NCBI GenBank assembly: GCA_035275405.1 | Contig: DATEMU010000015.1 | Span: 124,001-188,000, forward strand | Source of the DNA: Phycisphaerae bacterium | Lineage (GTDB): Bacteria > Planctomycetota > Phycisphaerae > UBA1845 > UTPLA1 | Direction: 5' to 3' | Length of the DNA: 64,000 nt | In this document: one piece after another, positions 26,833 through 34,671 of the stretch | Layout of the letters: each line of letters opens with the position of its first letter | Position numbering within the stretch: position 1 is the stretch's first letter | Program-made: the position numbers and the translations under genes | The notes under the pieces: generated by a model | What the model was told of the DNA's origin: nothing | Seen by the model: the letters and a program-made list of their open reading frames with translations, nothing else | Database searches by the model: none

Positions 26833-28098
26833 GTGGCCCGTTTTCCCCGCTTTGACGCAGAATTGCGTACGGTGGAAGCTCGGCTAGAATTCGGAGCCAC
26901 CCCTCCGGAGATTGACGTGCTTTACCAGCCCCCCTTGCCTCCGAAATACGCAGCCATGAGCGAAGAGGAGTTCGGGGACCGTATCCGCGCCCATAAAGCC
27001 TTATTCGGCAATCGCTTAGTCATCCTCGGACACCACTATCAGCAGGATGATGTCATCGAATTTTCCGACTTCACCGGCGACAGCCTAAAGCTCTCGCAAC
27101 TGGCGGCGGAGCAGAAGGATGCCGAGTTCGTGGTCTTCTGCGGCGTCCACTTCATGGCCGAGTCGGCCGACATCCTGACGGCTGATCGCGTCAAGGTGAT
27201 CCTGCCCGACCTGACCGCCGGGTGCAGCATGGCCGACATGGCGGGGATCGACCAGGTTGAGGAAGCCTGGGACTTCCTGACCGACGCTGCCGATGGAGCG
27301 ACGATCGTCCCGATCACCTACGTCAACTCGTCGGCCGCCGTGAAGGCCTTCGTGGGGGGGCACGACGGGGCCTGCTGCACCAGCTCCAACGCCCGGCGGG
27401 TTCTGCAGTGGGCCCTCGAGGGTGAAGACCCGGCCCGACCGAGCGGTCGGCGGAAGGTGATCTTCCTGCCCGACCAACACCTCGGCCGCAACACGGCCTA
27501 CGCGATGGGCTGGCCGCTGGATGCAATGGTCGTGTACGACCCCAAACAGCCGACCGGCGGTCTGTTGCCCGAAGGGGTCCGCCGCGCGAGCGTCATCCTC
27601 TGGAAGGGCCATTGCAGCGTCCATCAACTCTTCACTGCGAAACAGGTCGATGAAATCCGCGCGATCGATCCGGCGTACCGCGTCATCGTGCATCCCGAGT
27701 GCGACTGGTCGGTCGTGCAGAAGGCCGACCTCGCCGGGAGCACGGAGTACATCATCAAGACGATCGAGGCCGCGCCGCCGGGCAGCAAGTGGGCCGTCGG
27801 GACGGAGGTGCACCTGGTGCATCGGCTGGCGAAACGCTTCGAAGGCGTCAAGCACATCCGGCTCCTCTCCGGCATCCAATGCCTCTGCACGACGATGTAC
27901 CGCATCGACCGCAAGCACCTGCTCTGGGTGCTGGACGAACTCGCCGCCGGTCGCGTGGCGAACCAGATCCGCGTCGACCCCGAGACGCGGTCGCTGGCGC
28001 GGATCGCGCTGGACCGGATGCTCGCCCTGGTGGGGACAGGCGAGACCAAGTCGACCGGCCCCGCCCCGGCAGCCGCGCTCGCGGGCGTGGTCGATTAG
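26833..28098 (+). CDS. nadA: Quinolinate synthase A
   Basis: A 421-residue [4Fe-4S] enzyme that condenses iminoaspartate with DHAP to quinolinate in de novo NAD synthesis. Family blocks are VILGHHYQQDDVIEFSDFTG, DLTAGCSMADMA, TYVNSSAAVKAF, FLPDQHLGRN, IVHPECDWSVV and GIQCLCTTMYRI; cysteines in GCSM, HPEC and CLCTTM can ligate the cluster. It is longer than E. coli NadA (about 347) through N-terminal and C-terminal extensions. GTG 26833 is the start that keeps the N-terminal part. No nadB or nadC is adjacent. Immediately downstream a repeat mosaic begins. Confidence 0.95.
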   Translation: MARFPRFDAELRTVEARLEFGATPPEIDVLYQPPLPPKYAAMSEEEFGDRIRAHKALFGNRLVILGHHYQQDDVIEFSDFTGDSLKLSQLAAEQKDAEFVVFCGVHFMAESADILTADRVKVILPDLTAGCSMADMAGIDQVEEAWDFLTDAADGATIVPITYVNSSAAVKAFVGGHDGACCTSSNARRVLQWALEGEDPARPSGRRKVIFLPDQHLGRNTAYAMGWPLDAMVVYDPKQPTGGLLPEGVRRASVILWKGHCSVHQLFTAKQVDEIRAIDPAYRVIVHPECDWSVVQKADLAGSTEYIIKTIEAAPPGSKWAVGTEVHLVHRLAKRFEGVKHIRLLSGIQCLCTTMYRIDRKHLLWVLDELAAGRVANQIRVDPETRSLARIALDRMLALVGTGETKSTGPAPAAALAGVVD

Positions 28099-28123
28099 TG
28101 GGAAGTCGATTTCCACAGATGAC

Positions 28124-28186
28124 GCAGATGGAATCAGATAGGGATTCAGGGAATGAGGGATTAAGGGATTGAGGGGAGGAGCGGCG
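28124..28186. repeat. 63-bp direct repeat, copy A
   Basis: It starts GCAGATGGAATCAG and ends GGAGCGGCG. It differs from copy B by one base. Its inner part has an 8-nt period (AGGGATTC, AGGGAATG, AGGGATTA, AGGGATTG). Confidence 0.9.
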
Positions 28187-28348
28187 AGACAAGATTCGAT
28201 GGTGGTCGTGTTCATGGCGGGGAATCTTTGGGACGGTAAATAGTGGAAAATAGTGGAATCGGCGGGACGGCAACGGCTGCCGATCATCGCTCGCCGCGGC
28301 TCCTTTTTTTTGTTGGTGGAACAAGGCAGAACAAGACGGAACGGTTCC

Positions 28349-28383
28349 AATGCGGAAGTCGGAATGCGGATTGCGGAATGAAG
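28349..28383. repeat. 7-nt periodic repeat tract
   Basis: AATGCGG, AAGTCGG, AATGCGG, ATTGCGG, AATGAAG run in direct succession. They resemble, on the opposite strand, the units inside the ArnT-like gene at 8166. Confidence 0.85.
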
Positions 28384-28393
28384 AGATGAAACC

Positions 28394-28456
28394 GCAGATG
28401 GAATCAGATAGGGATTCAGGGAATGAGGGATTAAGGGATTGAGGGGGGGAGCGGCG
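28394..28456. repeat. 63-bp direct repeat, copy B
   Basis: Near-identical to 28124-28186, with the start points 270 bp apart in the same orientation. Confidence 0.9.
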
Positions 28457-28501
28457 TTCAGGAGGGCCCCCCCACCCCCTGAACGAGGCTGAATGAGCCG
28501 G

Positions 28502-28665
28502 AATGAGCCTGAACAGCCGCCGGAGTCGGCGGCGAACGGGCGTTTCGATGGGGTGTTTGCGAACATGGCGCGGAATCTCCGGGGCGGCGTTCGTCGGCGT
28601 TGCGACGGAACACGCGGCCTGCCTTTCTTTTTTGCCTCTGAGTACAACCTTGCTCAGCGCTCCCT
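28502..28665 (-). repeat. Dispersed repeat element, copy 2
   Basis: On the minus strand it opens with AGGGAGCGCTGAGCAAGG (28648-28665), then AAAAAAGAAAGGCAGGCCGC, a GCCCCGG-type segment and TTCCGGCTCATTCAGCCTCG. The order of blocks matches copy 3 at 58023-58157 and its extension. The 5' core is also in copy 1. Confidence 0.7.
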
Positions 28666-28672
28666 CTGATCT

Positions 28673-28722
28673 GAGCAGTAGAGCAGGGGAACAGTTGAGC
28701 AGGTGAACGGGGAACAGGGGCG
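28673..28722. repeat. 8-nt periodic repeat tract
   Basis: Units GAGCAGTA, GAGCAGGG, GAACAGTT, GAGCAGGT, GAACGGGG, AACAGGGG. The same kind of units occur at 57811, 58243 and 62802. Confidence 0.8.
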
Positions 28723-29426
28723 GGGGAGGGAGGAATGCCCCAAAACGGGACTTGGGCTTGAGGACAACAACGCCGTTGGCGTTGGTTCGGTGGGGTGGGG
28801 GAGGCTAGGGCGGAACCGCCTCAAAATCCGCGCCGCCTACGGTCTCACTGAGCGCCCGCGCGAAAGCCACTGGATCGACCCCGCGCTCATCGCCGAGTAC
28901 GACCTCAGCCCCAACGCCCCCGACGAACAGCTCTCACCTGACCAACTCCGCTGCCGCGACCTCCGCCGCGCCCTCATCGCCTTCGGCGTCTTCCCGGAGA
29001 CCCGCCGTGGCGGGAATCCCGACAGCCCGCCCCCGACTCCTCGTAGCGGCCCCGCTATGTCGGGGTCGACCTGGCGCAGTTGCCCCAACGGGGCCTTGTC
29101 ACTGGCCCAAGGTCTTCCCCGCGCGCCGGGACTGCCCTGAGTAATCGTCGTTGCCTGTCAGGGTTGCGTCACAACTCCGTTGAGGTGGTTGATTTGCCTG
29201 GTCTTTGCACCCAGGGGTTGGCCGCAGCGGCGACCAATCCTATGCTAAAGGACATCAACGCGGTTGGCGTTGGTTCGGCGGAGCGCGTCGCGGTGCCGTG
29301 CGCCTCAGGAGGCCTTAGGGAGTGTGCCGCGGGACCGATCGCAAACGGATTACGCCTTGTTCACAATATCCGTAGCGTTGTACCCTTTGCTCGCTTATTA
29401 CCAGTAGCGCCTTTTCTGTGATTCTG

Positions 29427-29441
29427 GTACCATTGTGGTAC
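29427..29441. promoter_or_regulatory. Operator-like palindrome before the ATPase gene
   Basis: GTACCA (29427-29432) and TGGTAC (29436-29441) are perfect inverted arms around TTG. The site ends 22 bp before the ATPase start, where a repressor could block transcription. AAGGA at 29451-29455 is the likely ribosome binding site. Confidence 0.4.
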
Positions 29442-29463
29442 GGCCGTTAGCAAGGAACGGAAC

Positions 29464-30582
29464 ATGAGTAGTTGCCTTAAGTCGATAACCATTCGGGGGT
29501 TCAAATCGATCCAGAAACTCGATCGATTTGACCTTTCCGATCTAAACGTCCTGATCGGGGCTAACGGTGCAGGCAAAAGCAATCTCGTTGATTTCTTCCG
29601 GATGCTACGGGCGATGGCGGATGAGGGCTTTCAAAAATTCGTGAACCAGCAGGGAGGTGGAGACGGCTTTTTCTTTCTGGGTCCACAGCAAACTCGTCAG
29701 ATTTCATCGCGGTTGGAGTTTGGATCTAATGTATATGAGTTTGACCTCGAGCCAACTGCGGACGGTAGTATTCAAATCGCTGACGAACGAGTGCAGTACA
29801 CTGGGGGCTACGGTCTTGGGATGCTTCGTTCAATAGGGAAGGGCCTACGCGAATCAAACCTCCGGACAAGAAAAAATGATCCCGCGCGCATGGGCCAAGG
29901 GCAAGGCGTGCCAGGATACGTTTACGATGCCGTTTCAAGCTGGACGGTCTATCATTTTCACGATACTGGTCTCCTCGCGCCTATGCGACGAGAGCAATCT
30001 GCGGGTGACTTTGAACAACTTCGGCCTGACGCGTCAAACATCGCCGCATTCCTCTGGAAGTTACGACACGAGCACAAGCAAAGCTACGAGCTAGTTCGGG
30101 ATACCGTTCGGCTAATCGCTCCGTTTTTCGATGATTTTCTGTTTCGCTCGCGCGAGAAAGCTGGCGACGAAAAACTCAAACTGGAATGGCGGCAAAAGGG
30201 TAGCGATTATCCTTTTCAGCCGTCCAATCTATCTGACGGGACAATTCGCTTTATTTGTTTGGCGACCGCATTGCTGCAGCCAACGCCTCCCTCGGCCGTG
30301 GTTATCGATGAGCCTGAACTGGGCTTGCATCCCTTTGCAATTACATTGATCGCCGAACTCATTCAGTCGGCAGCGGCGAAGACTCAGGTACTCATCTCGA
30401 CCCAATCGCCGACGCTCTTGGACCACTTTCAACCTAAGGACATAGTTGTGGTGAATCGCGATGGAGGTAGTTCTACCTTCGATCGCCTTGATGAGACAGA
30501 ACTTACTGAGTGGCTTCGAGAATATTCCGTCGGCGAACTTTGGCAGAAGAACGTAGTTCGTGGGGGACCGAGCCATGAGTGA
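29464..30582 (+). CDS. AAA15/21-type ATPase (SMC-like), defence-type module part 1
   Basis: A 372-residue ABC/SMC-type ATPase. ITIRGFKSIQ at the start and the Walker A motif IGANGAGKSNLVDFFRML (about residue 30) are typical of OLD-like/AAA15 ATPases. The signature LSDGTIRF, Walker B AVVIDEPELGLHP (about 285) and ISTQSPTLLDHF (switch residue Q rather than the usual H) follow. The gene is visibly richer in A/T at third positions than its neighbours and is preceded by a repeat mosaic, which suggests transfer. It overlaps the DUF4276 gene by 8 bp, so the two proteins are made together and probably work together. Confidence 0.85.
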   Translation: MSSCLKSITIRGFKSIQKLDRFDLSDLNVLIGANGAGKSNLVDFFRMLRAMADEGFQKFVNQQGGGDGFFFLGPQQTRQISSRLEFGSNVYEFDLEPTADGSIQIADERVQYTGGYGLGMLRSIGKGLRESNLRTRKNDPARMGQGQGVPGYVYDAVSSWTVYHFHDTGLLAPMRREQSAGDFEQLRPDASNIAAFLWKLRHEHKQSYELVRDTVRLIAPFFDDFLFRSREKAGDEKLKLEWRQKGSDYPFQPSNLSDGTIRFICLATALLQPTPPSAVVIDEPELGLHPFAITLIAELIQSAAAKTQVLISTQSPTLLDHFQPKDIVVVNRDGGSSTFDRLDETELTEWLREYSVGELWQKNVVRGGPSHE

Positions 30583-31348
30583 AGGTCCCCCAGAAACACT
30601 CAACACCGAAGAACAGGAGGGTGTTGAGCCGAATTCACTACGTCGGGGCCGTAGTCGAGGTGTTGAAATTGTTGCCATTGTAGAGGGCCAAACTGAACAG
30701 ACATTTGTACGCGATCAACTTGCCGAACATTTGGGAAGCTTCGGATTCGCTATCTGGGCGATCCTGTCGGGTAAGACGCAAAGACAGGGCGGCGTAAAGA
30801 AATGGGATTCTGCTAGGAATGATATCATCCGGCCACTGAGGGCAGGACGCTTTTGCACTACGATGTTCGACTATTACGCGATGCCTTCTGATTGGCCTGG
30901 GCGACGCGAAGCCTCCAAACTAGCTTGGGCCAAGCGAGCGGCCTATGTCGAGGCTATGATGGCTGAGGACATCGGCGAAACTATCGGCGTTTCGTTTAAT
31001 CCATCGCAGTTCATTCCGTATGTCCAGCTTCATGAATTTGAGGCGCTACTTTTTTCAGATACGGGAGTACTTGCTGCTGCCGCAACCGCCATATCGCCCA
31101 TTACTGAGACGTACTATCGGAAGCAGTTTGACGCAATCATCACCGCCGCAGGCCATCCCGAGGCCATCGATGATGGGTTTGAAACCTGTCCGTCACGACG
31201 GATCAAGGGCATCGTGGCTGGCTTTCGCAAAGGGTTACACAGCCCGATCGTTGCTCGGCGAATTGGGCTTGATAGACTTGTGTCGGACTGTTCTCATTTT
31301 GGTTCGTGGATAAAGAAGCTTGAATCGTTGGCGCTAACGCCGAAGTAG
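30575..31348 (+). CDS. DUF4276 family protein (TOPRIM-like), defence-type module part 2
   Basis: A 257-residue protein. EIVAIVEGQTEQTFVRDQL carries the EGxTE motif of DUF4276, and MFDYYAMPSDWPG supplies downstream acidic residues, a layout like the TOPRIM nuclease domains of OLD-type proteins. VQLHEFEALLFSD is also typical of the family. With the upstream ATPase this resembles two-gene ATPase/TOPRIM systems such as AbiLi/AbiLii or RloA/RloB, which act in abortive infection; this comparison is inference. The ATG at 30575 lies inside the end of the ATPase gene (ATGAGTGA). Confidence 0.75.
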   Translation: MSEGPPETLNTEEQEGVEPNSLRRGRSRGVEIVAIVEGQTEQTFVRDQLAEHLGSFGFAIWAILSGKTQRQGGVKKWDSARNDIIRPLRAGRFCTTMFDYYAMPSDWPGRREASKLAWAKRAAYVEAMMAEDIGETIGVSFNPSQFIPYVQLHEFEALLFSDTGVLAAAATAISPITETYYRKQFDAIITAAGHPEAIDDGFETCPSRRIKGIVAGFRKGLHSPIVARRIGLDRLVSDCSHFGSWIKKLESLALTPK

Positions 31349-31754
31349 GGAAGGCGTTCATATACCTTTCAAGGTTGGTCAATCTGGCGTGGATAGCGAA
31401 TCTTCGAGACACGGTGCCGGACGCAATGGCAAACCTAGTCGGTACAGAAACCCGACCGTTCCGACTGTCGTCACCCACAAGGGGTGACGCAATGGGATAA
31501 CGACGATATTTCCGAAGAAGTCGCCTTGTTCCATCTGGCGATTGGTGTCGGGGACTTGGGTGAGGGGCCAGGTCTTGGCGATGATCTGCCGGGTGCGTCG
31601 CCTTGCCAAATCGGAAAAGACGTTCGGCACAGGGACACGGACGCTTCTTCGTCCCCCACAGAGGGGGGGCGCTACGGGTCGGCGGGAGCCTCGCCCTGCC
31701 CAGCCAAAAAATTCCCTTGCTTGCGCGTCGGGCTGGTTAAGGGAGAGGGGGTTG
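31349..31754. other. Intergenic region with hairpins, no convincing gene
   Basis: The 406 bp after the DUF4276 gene contain a 7-bp hairpin (GTCACCC 31470-31476 with GGGTGAC 31482-31488), a GGCGGGAGCCTCGCCCTGCC-type repeat near 31681-31701 and CCAGCC...GGGCTGG near 31700-31736. A minus-strand reading frame at 31379-31630 has no recognisable homology. It may mark the distal border of the acquired ATPase/DUF4276 cassette. Confidence 0.5.
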
Positions 31755-32903
31755 CTACGACACCGGAGCAGGTTTCTTGCCCATGCCGAATTTGGCGAGC
31801 CAGCCGCTCGTGGCCTTTTTCGGGGCGCGGCCGGCGAGGTTGAAGGCCAGTTCCGAGATGGCGCGATAGACGGGGTTGTCGCTGGTCATCGGCGTGCCGA
31901 GGTCCATGGCGCTGGAGACGGCCTTGAAATCGTTGGGGATCGTGCAGAGCAGTTTCTTGCCCAGGTTCTGTTCGATCGCGTCGGGCGTCAGGGTGTGGAT
32001 GTTCTTGCGGTGGCGGTTGAGGACGAATTCGATCCGACCGGAGTCCATGCCCGCCTTGATGAGCGCGTCGGCGAGACGCTTGGCGTTGTCGATGGCAGGG
32101 ACGGTCGCCTGGGTGATGAGGAGCGTCCGGGCGCACTGTTCGAGTGCCGCGCCGACGACGGCGTCCAATTTGCGGGGGAGATCGAGCACGATATACGGGT
32201 ACATGCCGCGGGCGCACTGCACGATCATCCGGACCATCGTATCGTCGATGGCATGGGCTTCGTCCATGCGATTGGGCCGCGCCAGGATCGCAATTCCGCG
32301 GGCAATCTCGCAGGTCGCCTTCTTGAGCAGCAGCGCATCGACCGAGCCGCTGCCGGCGAGATCGGCGATGGTGAAGCTCGGCGAGAGGTCCCATGCCCGG
32401 GCCACGCCGCCGAACTCGAAGTCCATGTCCATCAGGAGCGGGCCGGACTCGAGAATGTCGGCGAGGGCCTGCGCCAGGTGGCAGGCGACCGTGGTGCCGC
32501 CGGCGCCGCCGACGGCGCTGATCACGCCGATGATCTGACCGGCCTGTCGCGACTCCGAACTTTCATTGAGACCGCGGCGAATGGCCACGATCAGGTCGTT
32601 GGGGTCGACGGGCTTGGTGGCGAGTTGTTTGCATCCGGCGCGGACCGCCTCGACCATGGCCTGGGGATTGGATTGATCGGTGACACCGATGATGCAAAGG
32701 TTGGAGACGAGTTCGATGGCGCGGATGATGACGTCGGCGGCCTTTGTCTCGTCGAGGTCCATGATGAGGACGCGGGGCCGGAGCGTTCCCAGGGTCTCAA
32801 AGAGGTCCGTGCGATCCTTGGTGCGGGCGGCAATGACGAAGCCGGGCAGCTCATAGGAGGCGAGGTCGTCGAGATTGTGCAGGCAGACCGTGTTGTCCTT
32901 CAT
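31755..32903 (-). CDS. TadZ/CpaE-like atypical MinD-type ATPase
   Basis: A 382-residue protein. Residues 1-115 look like a degenerate receiver domain (RVLIMDLDE, ATKPVDPNDL), followed by a MinD/ParA-type fold from about residue 120. The deviant Walker A reads SAVGGAGGTTVACHLAQAL, so both signature lysines of the KGGxGK motif are missing, and LLMDMDFEFGG is the second switch. TadZ/CpaE proteins localise the Tad/Flp pilus machinery at the pole. No other tad gene is in the window. The ATG at 32903 is the family-like start. Confidence 0.75.
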   Translation of the reverse strand: MKDNTVCLHNLDDLASYELPGFVIAARTKDRTDLFETLGTLRPRVLIMDLDETKAADVIIRAIELVSNLCIIGVTDQSNPQAMVEAVRAGCKQLATKPVDPNDLIVAIRRGLNESSESRQAGQIIGVISAVGGAGGTTVACHLAQALADILESGPLLMDMDFEFGGVARAWDLSPSFTIADLAGSGSVDALLLKKATCEIARGIAILARPNRMDEAHAIDDTMVRMIVQCARGMYPYIVLDLPRKLDAVVGAALEQCARTLLITQATVPAIDNAKRLADALIKAGMDSGRIEFVLNRHRKNIHTLTPDAIEQNLGKKLLCTIPNDFKAVSSAMDLGTPMTSDNPVYRAISELAFNLAGRAPKKATSGWLAKFGMGKKPAPVS

Positions 32904-33166
32904 GGCGGTACCTTCATCCCTCATGCCGCACGTTTTGCGCTGCGGCAGTCTCTTGGCGCATCTACCCTATCGCCCGGAGTGCGGGGCGATATGAGTTATC
33001 CGGCTTTGGCCGGGGCTATCCGAGACAGGGGGTCGGGAATGCGCCGGCGATTGGGGCGCTGGGACCTGATTATCGGGACGAGATGGCCTCGGGGACAAGA
33101 TAAATCGTAACGTTTCTGAACCGCCACGCCGATATCATCGAGGGCCATGGATAAAGGGAAACGTCC

Positions 33167-33532
33167 ATGAATCCGACCGCTGAAATGATACCGACCTCCC
33201 GCGACGAATGGTCGAAGGTCGTCTCCACTGCCAGCCTTGCGGAAATGGAGCCCAAGGTTCGCCGGAGCACGCGCCGGTATTCCTGTGACGGGGAGATAAA
33301 AGTCAGCGGCGAATTCGACGATGAGCCGTTCCGAGAGACGTGGAACCTGTTACAGGTCTCGATGACCGGGATCAGCGCTCGCGCACCTCGCGAGATTCCA
33401 GATGCGACGAAAGTCACAATCCGGTGGCAGTGGGGACGTCAGGAGATTCTTCTGCGCGGCCGCGTCATGCACAGCACGCAAACGGTAGGGGGCTATAAAG
33501 TAGGCGTCCGGTTGGACTTTCCGGACGCGTAG
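33167..33532 (+). CDS. PilZ-like domain protein
   Basis: A 121-residue protein of PilZ size. RRSTRRYSCDGEIKV resembles the RxxxR c-di-GMP binding motif, and LLQVSMTGISARAP resembles the following (D/N)xSxxG motif, with Q in the first position. Beta-rich predicted body (VTIRWQWGRQEILLRGRV). It is probably a c-di-GMP-responsive or structural adaptor. It is divergent from the TadZ-like gene by 263 bp, which fits a surface-motility context. The intervening sequence shows no clear promoter to me. Confidence 0.65.
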   Translation: MNPTAEMIPTSRDEWSKVVSTASLAEMEPKVRRSTRRYSCDGEIKVSGEFDDEPFRETWNLLQVSMTGISARAPREIPDATKVTIRWQWGRQEILLRGRVMHSTQTVGGYKVGVRLDFPDA

Positions 33533-33691
33533 AACGCTTTCCAGACCCTGGCGTCGATTCGTGCGGCGGTTTTGCGTGGCGAAAGGGTTTGGCACTTCAC
33601 AGATTGAATCGTAGATTTGGATTGAGCGGCAGTGCGTCGAGGCCGCGTCGGGTTATTCATCTTACACAAACGGGAAGGCAGGGGGCAAACG

Positions 33692-34609
33692 ATGGGCCTC
33701 TTTACGCAGTTTTTTGGGCACAAGAAAGTCGTCATTGAAAACGGACCGTTGATTACCGCCATGCAGCGGGCCGAGGCGAATCCGATGCCTCAGTCGGTCC
33801 GCGCGGTTCACCAGGCGCTGCTGGAGAGCAAGCTGCTGATCCCCACGACGCGGGCCGTCGGCGAGGCCAGCGGATGGCTTGGCCACCGCTCGGAGAAGGA
33901 GCTGACCGTGCCGATGGTGTCGTCCCGGAAGGACGACGGGCAGGTCGACATGATCGTGTTCACGGACGAGCAATCGCTCAAGGCCTGGGCGGCGAAGGAC
34001 TGCGGGTGGGTCGCGATGCGCGGGCCGGACGTCTTCGCCGTCGCGCTGGAGACGCGCGTCGATCACATTGTCATCAACCCGAATGGACCGACCGGCCGGA
34101 CGCTGGATCGGCCGCAAATCGCGTCGCTGGCCGAGGGGCTGGCGGCCGCGAACTGGATTGCGCCCGAGGGCGGCAATTCCGAAAGTATGCAGGCGGAGGA
34201 GTCCGCGGTCCCCGAACCTCGGAAGGCGCCAACGGTCACTCTGTCCGTTACGGTGCGCCCGCTTCTGGGCCCGGTCGAACCATCATTGCAGGACCGGTTT
34301 CACAAGGCGCTGGCCGAACGACCAGAGGTTTCCGCCGGCTATCTCTTTAACGTGACAGTCGGCGGGGCCGCGCCGCAATTGGGTGTCGGCGTGGAATTCG
34401 CCGGTCCGATGTCTCCGGAGGCAGTGAATGAAACGCTTGGCCGGTTGCGGGCGCAGACGCGCGAGGCCGTGACCGGCGGAGTGGAATTCGAATTCCTGCC
34501 GCTGACTCGGGAAGATCTGAGAGGCTCGGCGCGCGAGCACGGATTGCGATTCTACTATGCCCCGCTGACTGCCTGCGACCATAGCGGGGCGCATTCGGAT
34601 GAGTGGTAA
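33692..34609 (+). CDS. SseB family protein
   Basis: A 305-residue protein. Residues 20-160 match the SseB N-terminal domain (ALLESKLLIPTT, VDMIVFTDEQSLKAWA, VINPNGPTGRTLDRPQI). The C-terminal part from about 185 resembles SseB_C (VRPLLGPVEPSLQDRFHKAL). E. coli SseB alters serine sensitivity when overexpressed, and the family also appears with type III and type VII secretion genes; the function is unclear. Start ATG 33692 has a G-rich site (GGGAAGGCAGGGGG) upstream. Confidence 0.75.
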   Translation: MGLFTQFFGHKKVVIENGPLITAMQRAEANPMPQSVRAVHQALLESKLLIPTTRAVGEASGWLGHRSEKELTVPMVSSRKDDGQVDMIVFTDEQSLKAWAAKDCGWVAMRGPDVFAVALETRVDHIVINPNGPTGRTLDRPQIASLAEGLAAANWIAPEGGNSESMQAEESAVPEPRKAPTVTLSVTVRPLLGPVEPSLQDRFHKALAERPEVSAGYLFNVTVGGAAPQLGVGVEFAGPMSPEAVNETLGRLRAQTREAVTGGVEFEFLPLTREDLRGSAREHGLRFYYAPLTACDHSGAHSDEW

Positions 34610-34671
34610 TGCACACCGGTTATTAACGCGGTAGACTTCGCCGCTCGCGCGGGCAAGAATCCTGCGTGTCG

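Larger units (their letters stand above)
28099..29426. other. Gene-poor mosaic of repeats
   Basis: About 1.3 kb without a convincing gene. It contains the 63-bp direct repeats at 28124 and 28394, a 7-nt periodic tract (28349-28383), 10-nt units near 28494-28515, dispersed element copy 2 (28502-28665), an 8-nt tract (28673-28722) and two copies of AGGACANCAACGCNGTTGGC (28761, 29249). Near 29083 there is CCCCAACGGGG. A stretch at about 28804-29020 reads as protein without stops (KIRAAYGLTERPRESHWIDP) and might be a decayed gene fragment, but I do not recognise it. Confidence 0.7.

Noticed and set aside
28703-29140. Open frame with a protein-like segment (KIRAAYGLTERPRESHWIDP)
   Set aside because: It begins and ends in repeat DNA, has no recognised homologue or ribosome binding site; at most a gene fragment.
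31379-31630. Small minus-strand frame (MPNVFSDLARRRTRQ)
   Set aside because: No motif, start or context supports it; it overlaps a hairpin and repeat-like DNA.
31542-33110. 522-codon open frame on the plus strand
   Set aside because: Antisense to the TadZ/CpaE-like gene, with shadow-like composition.
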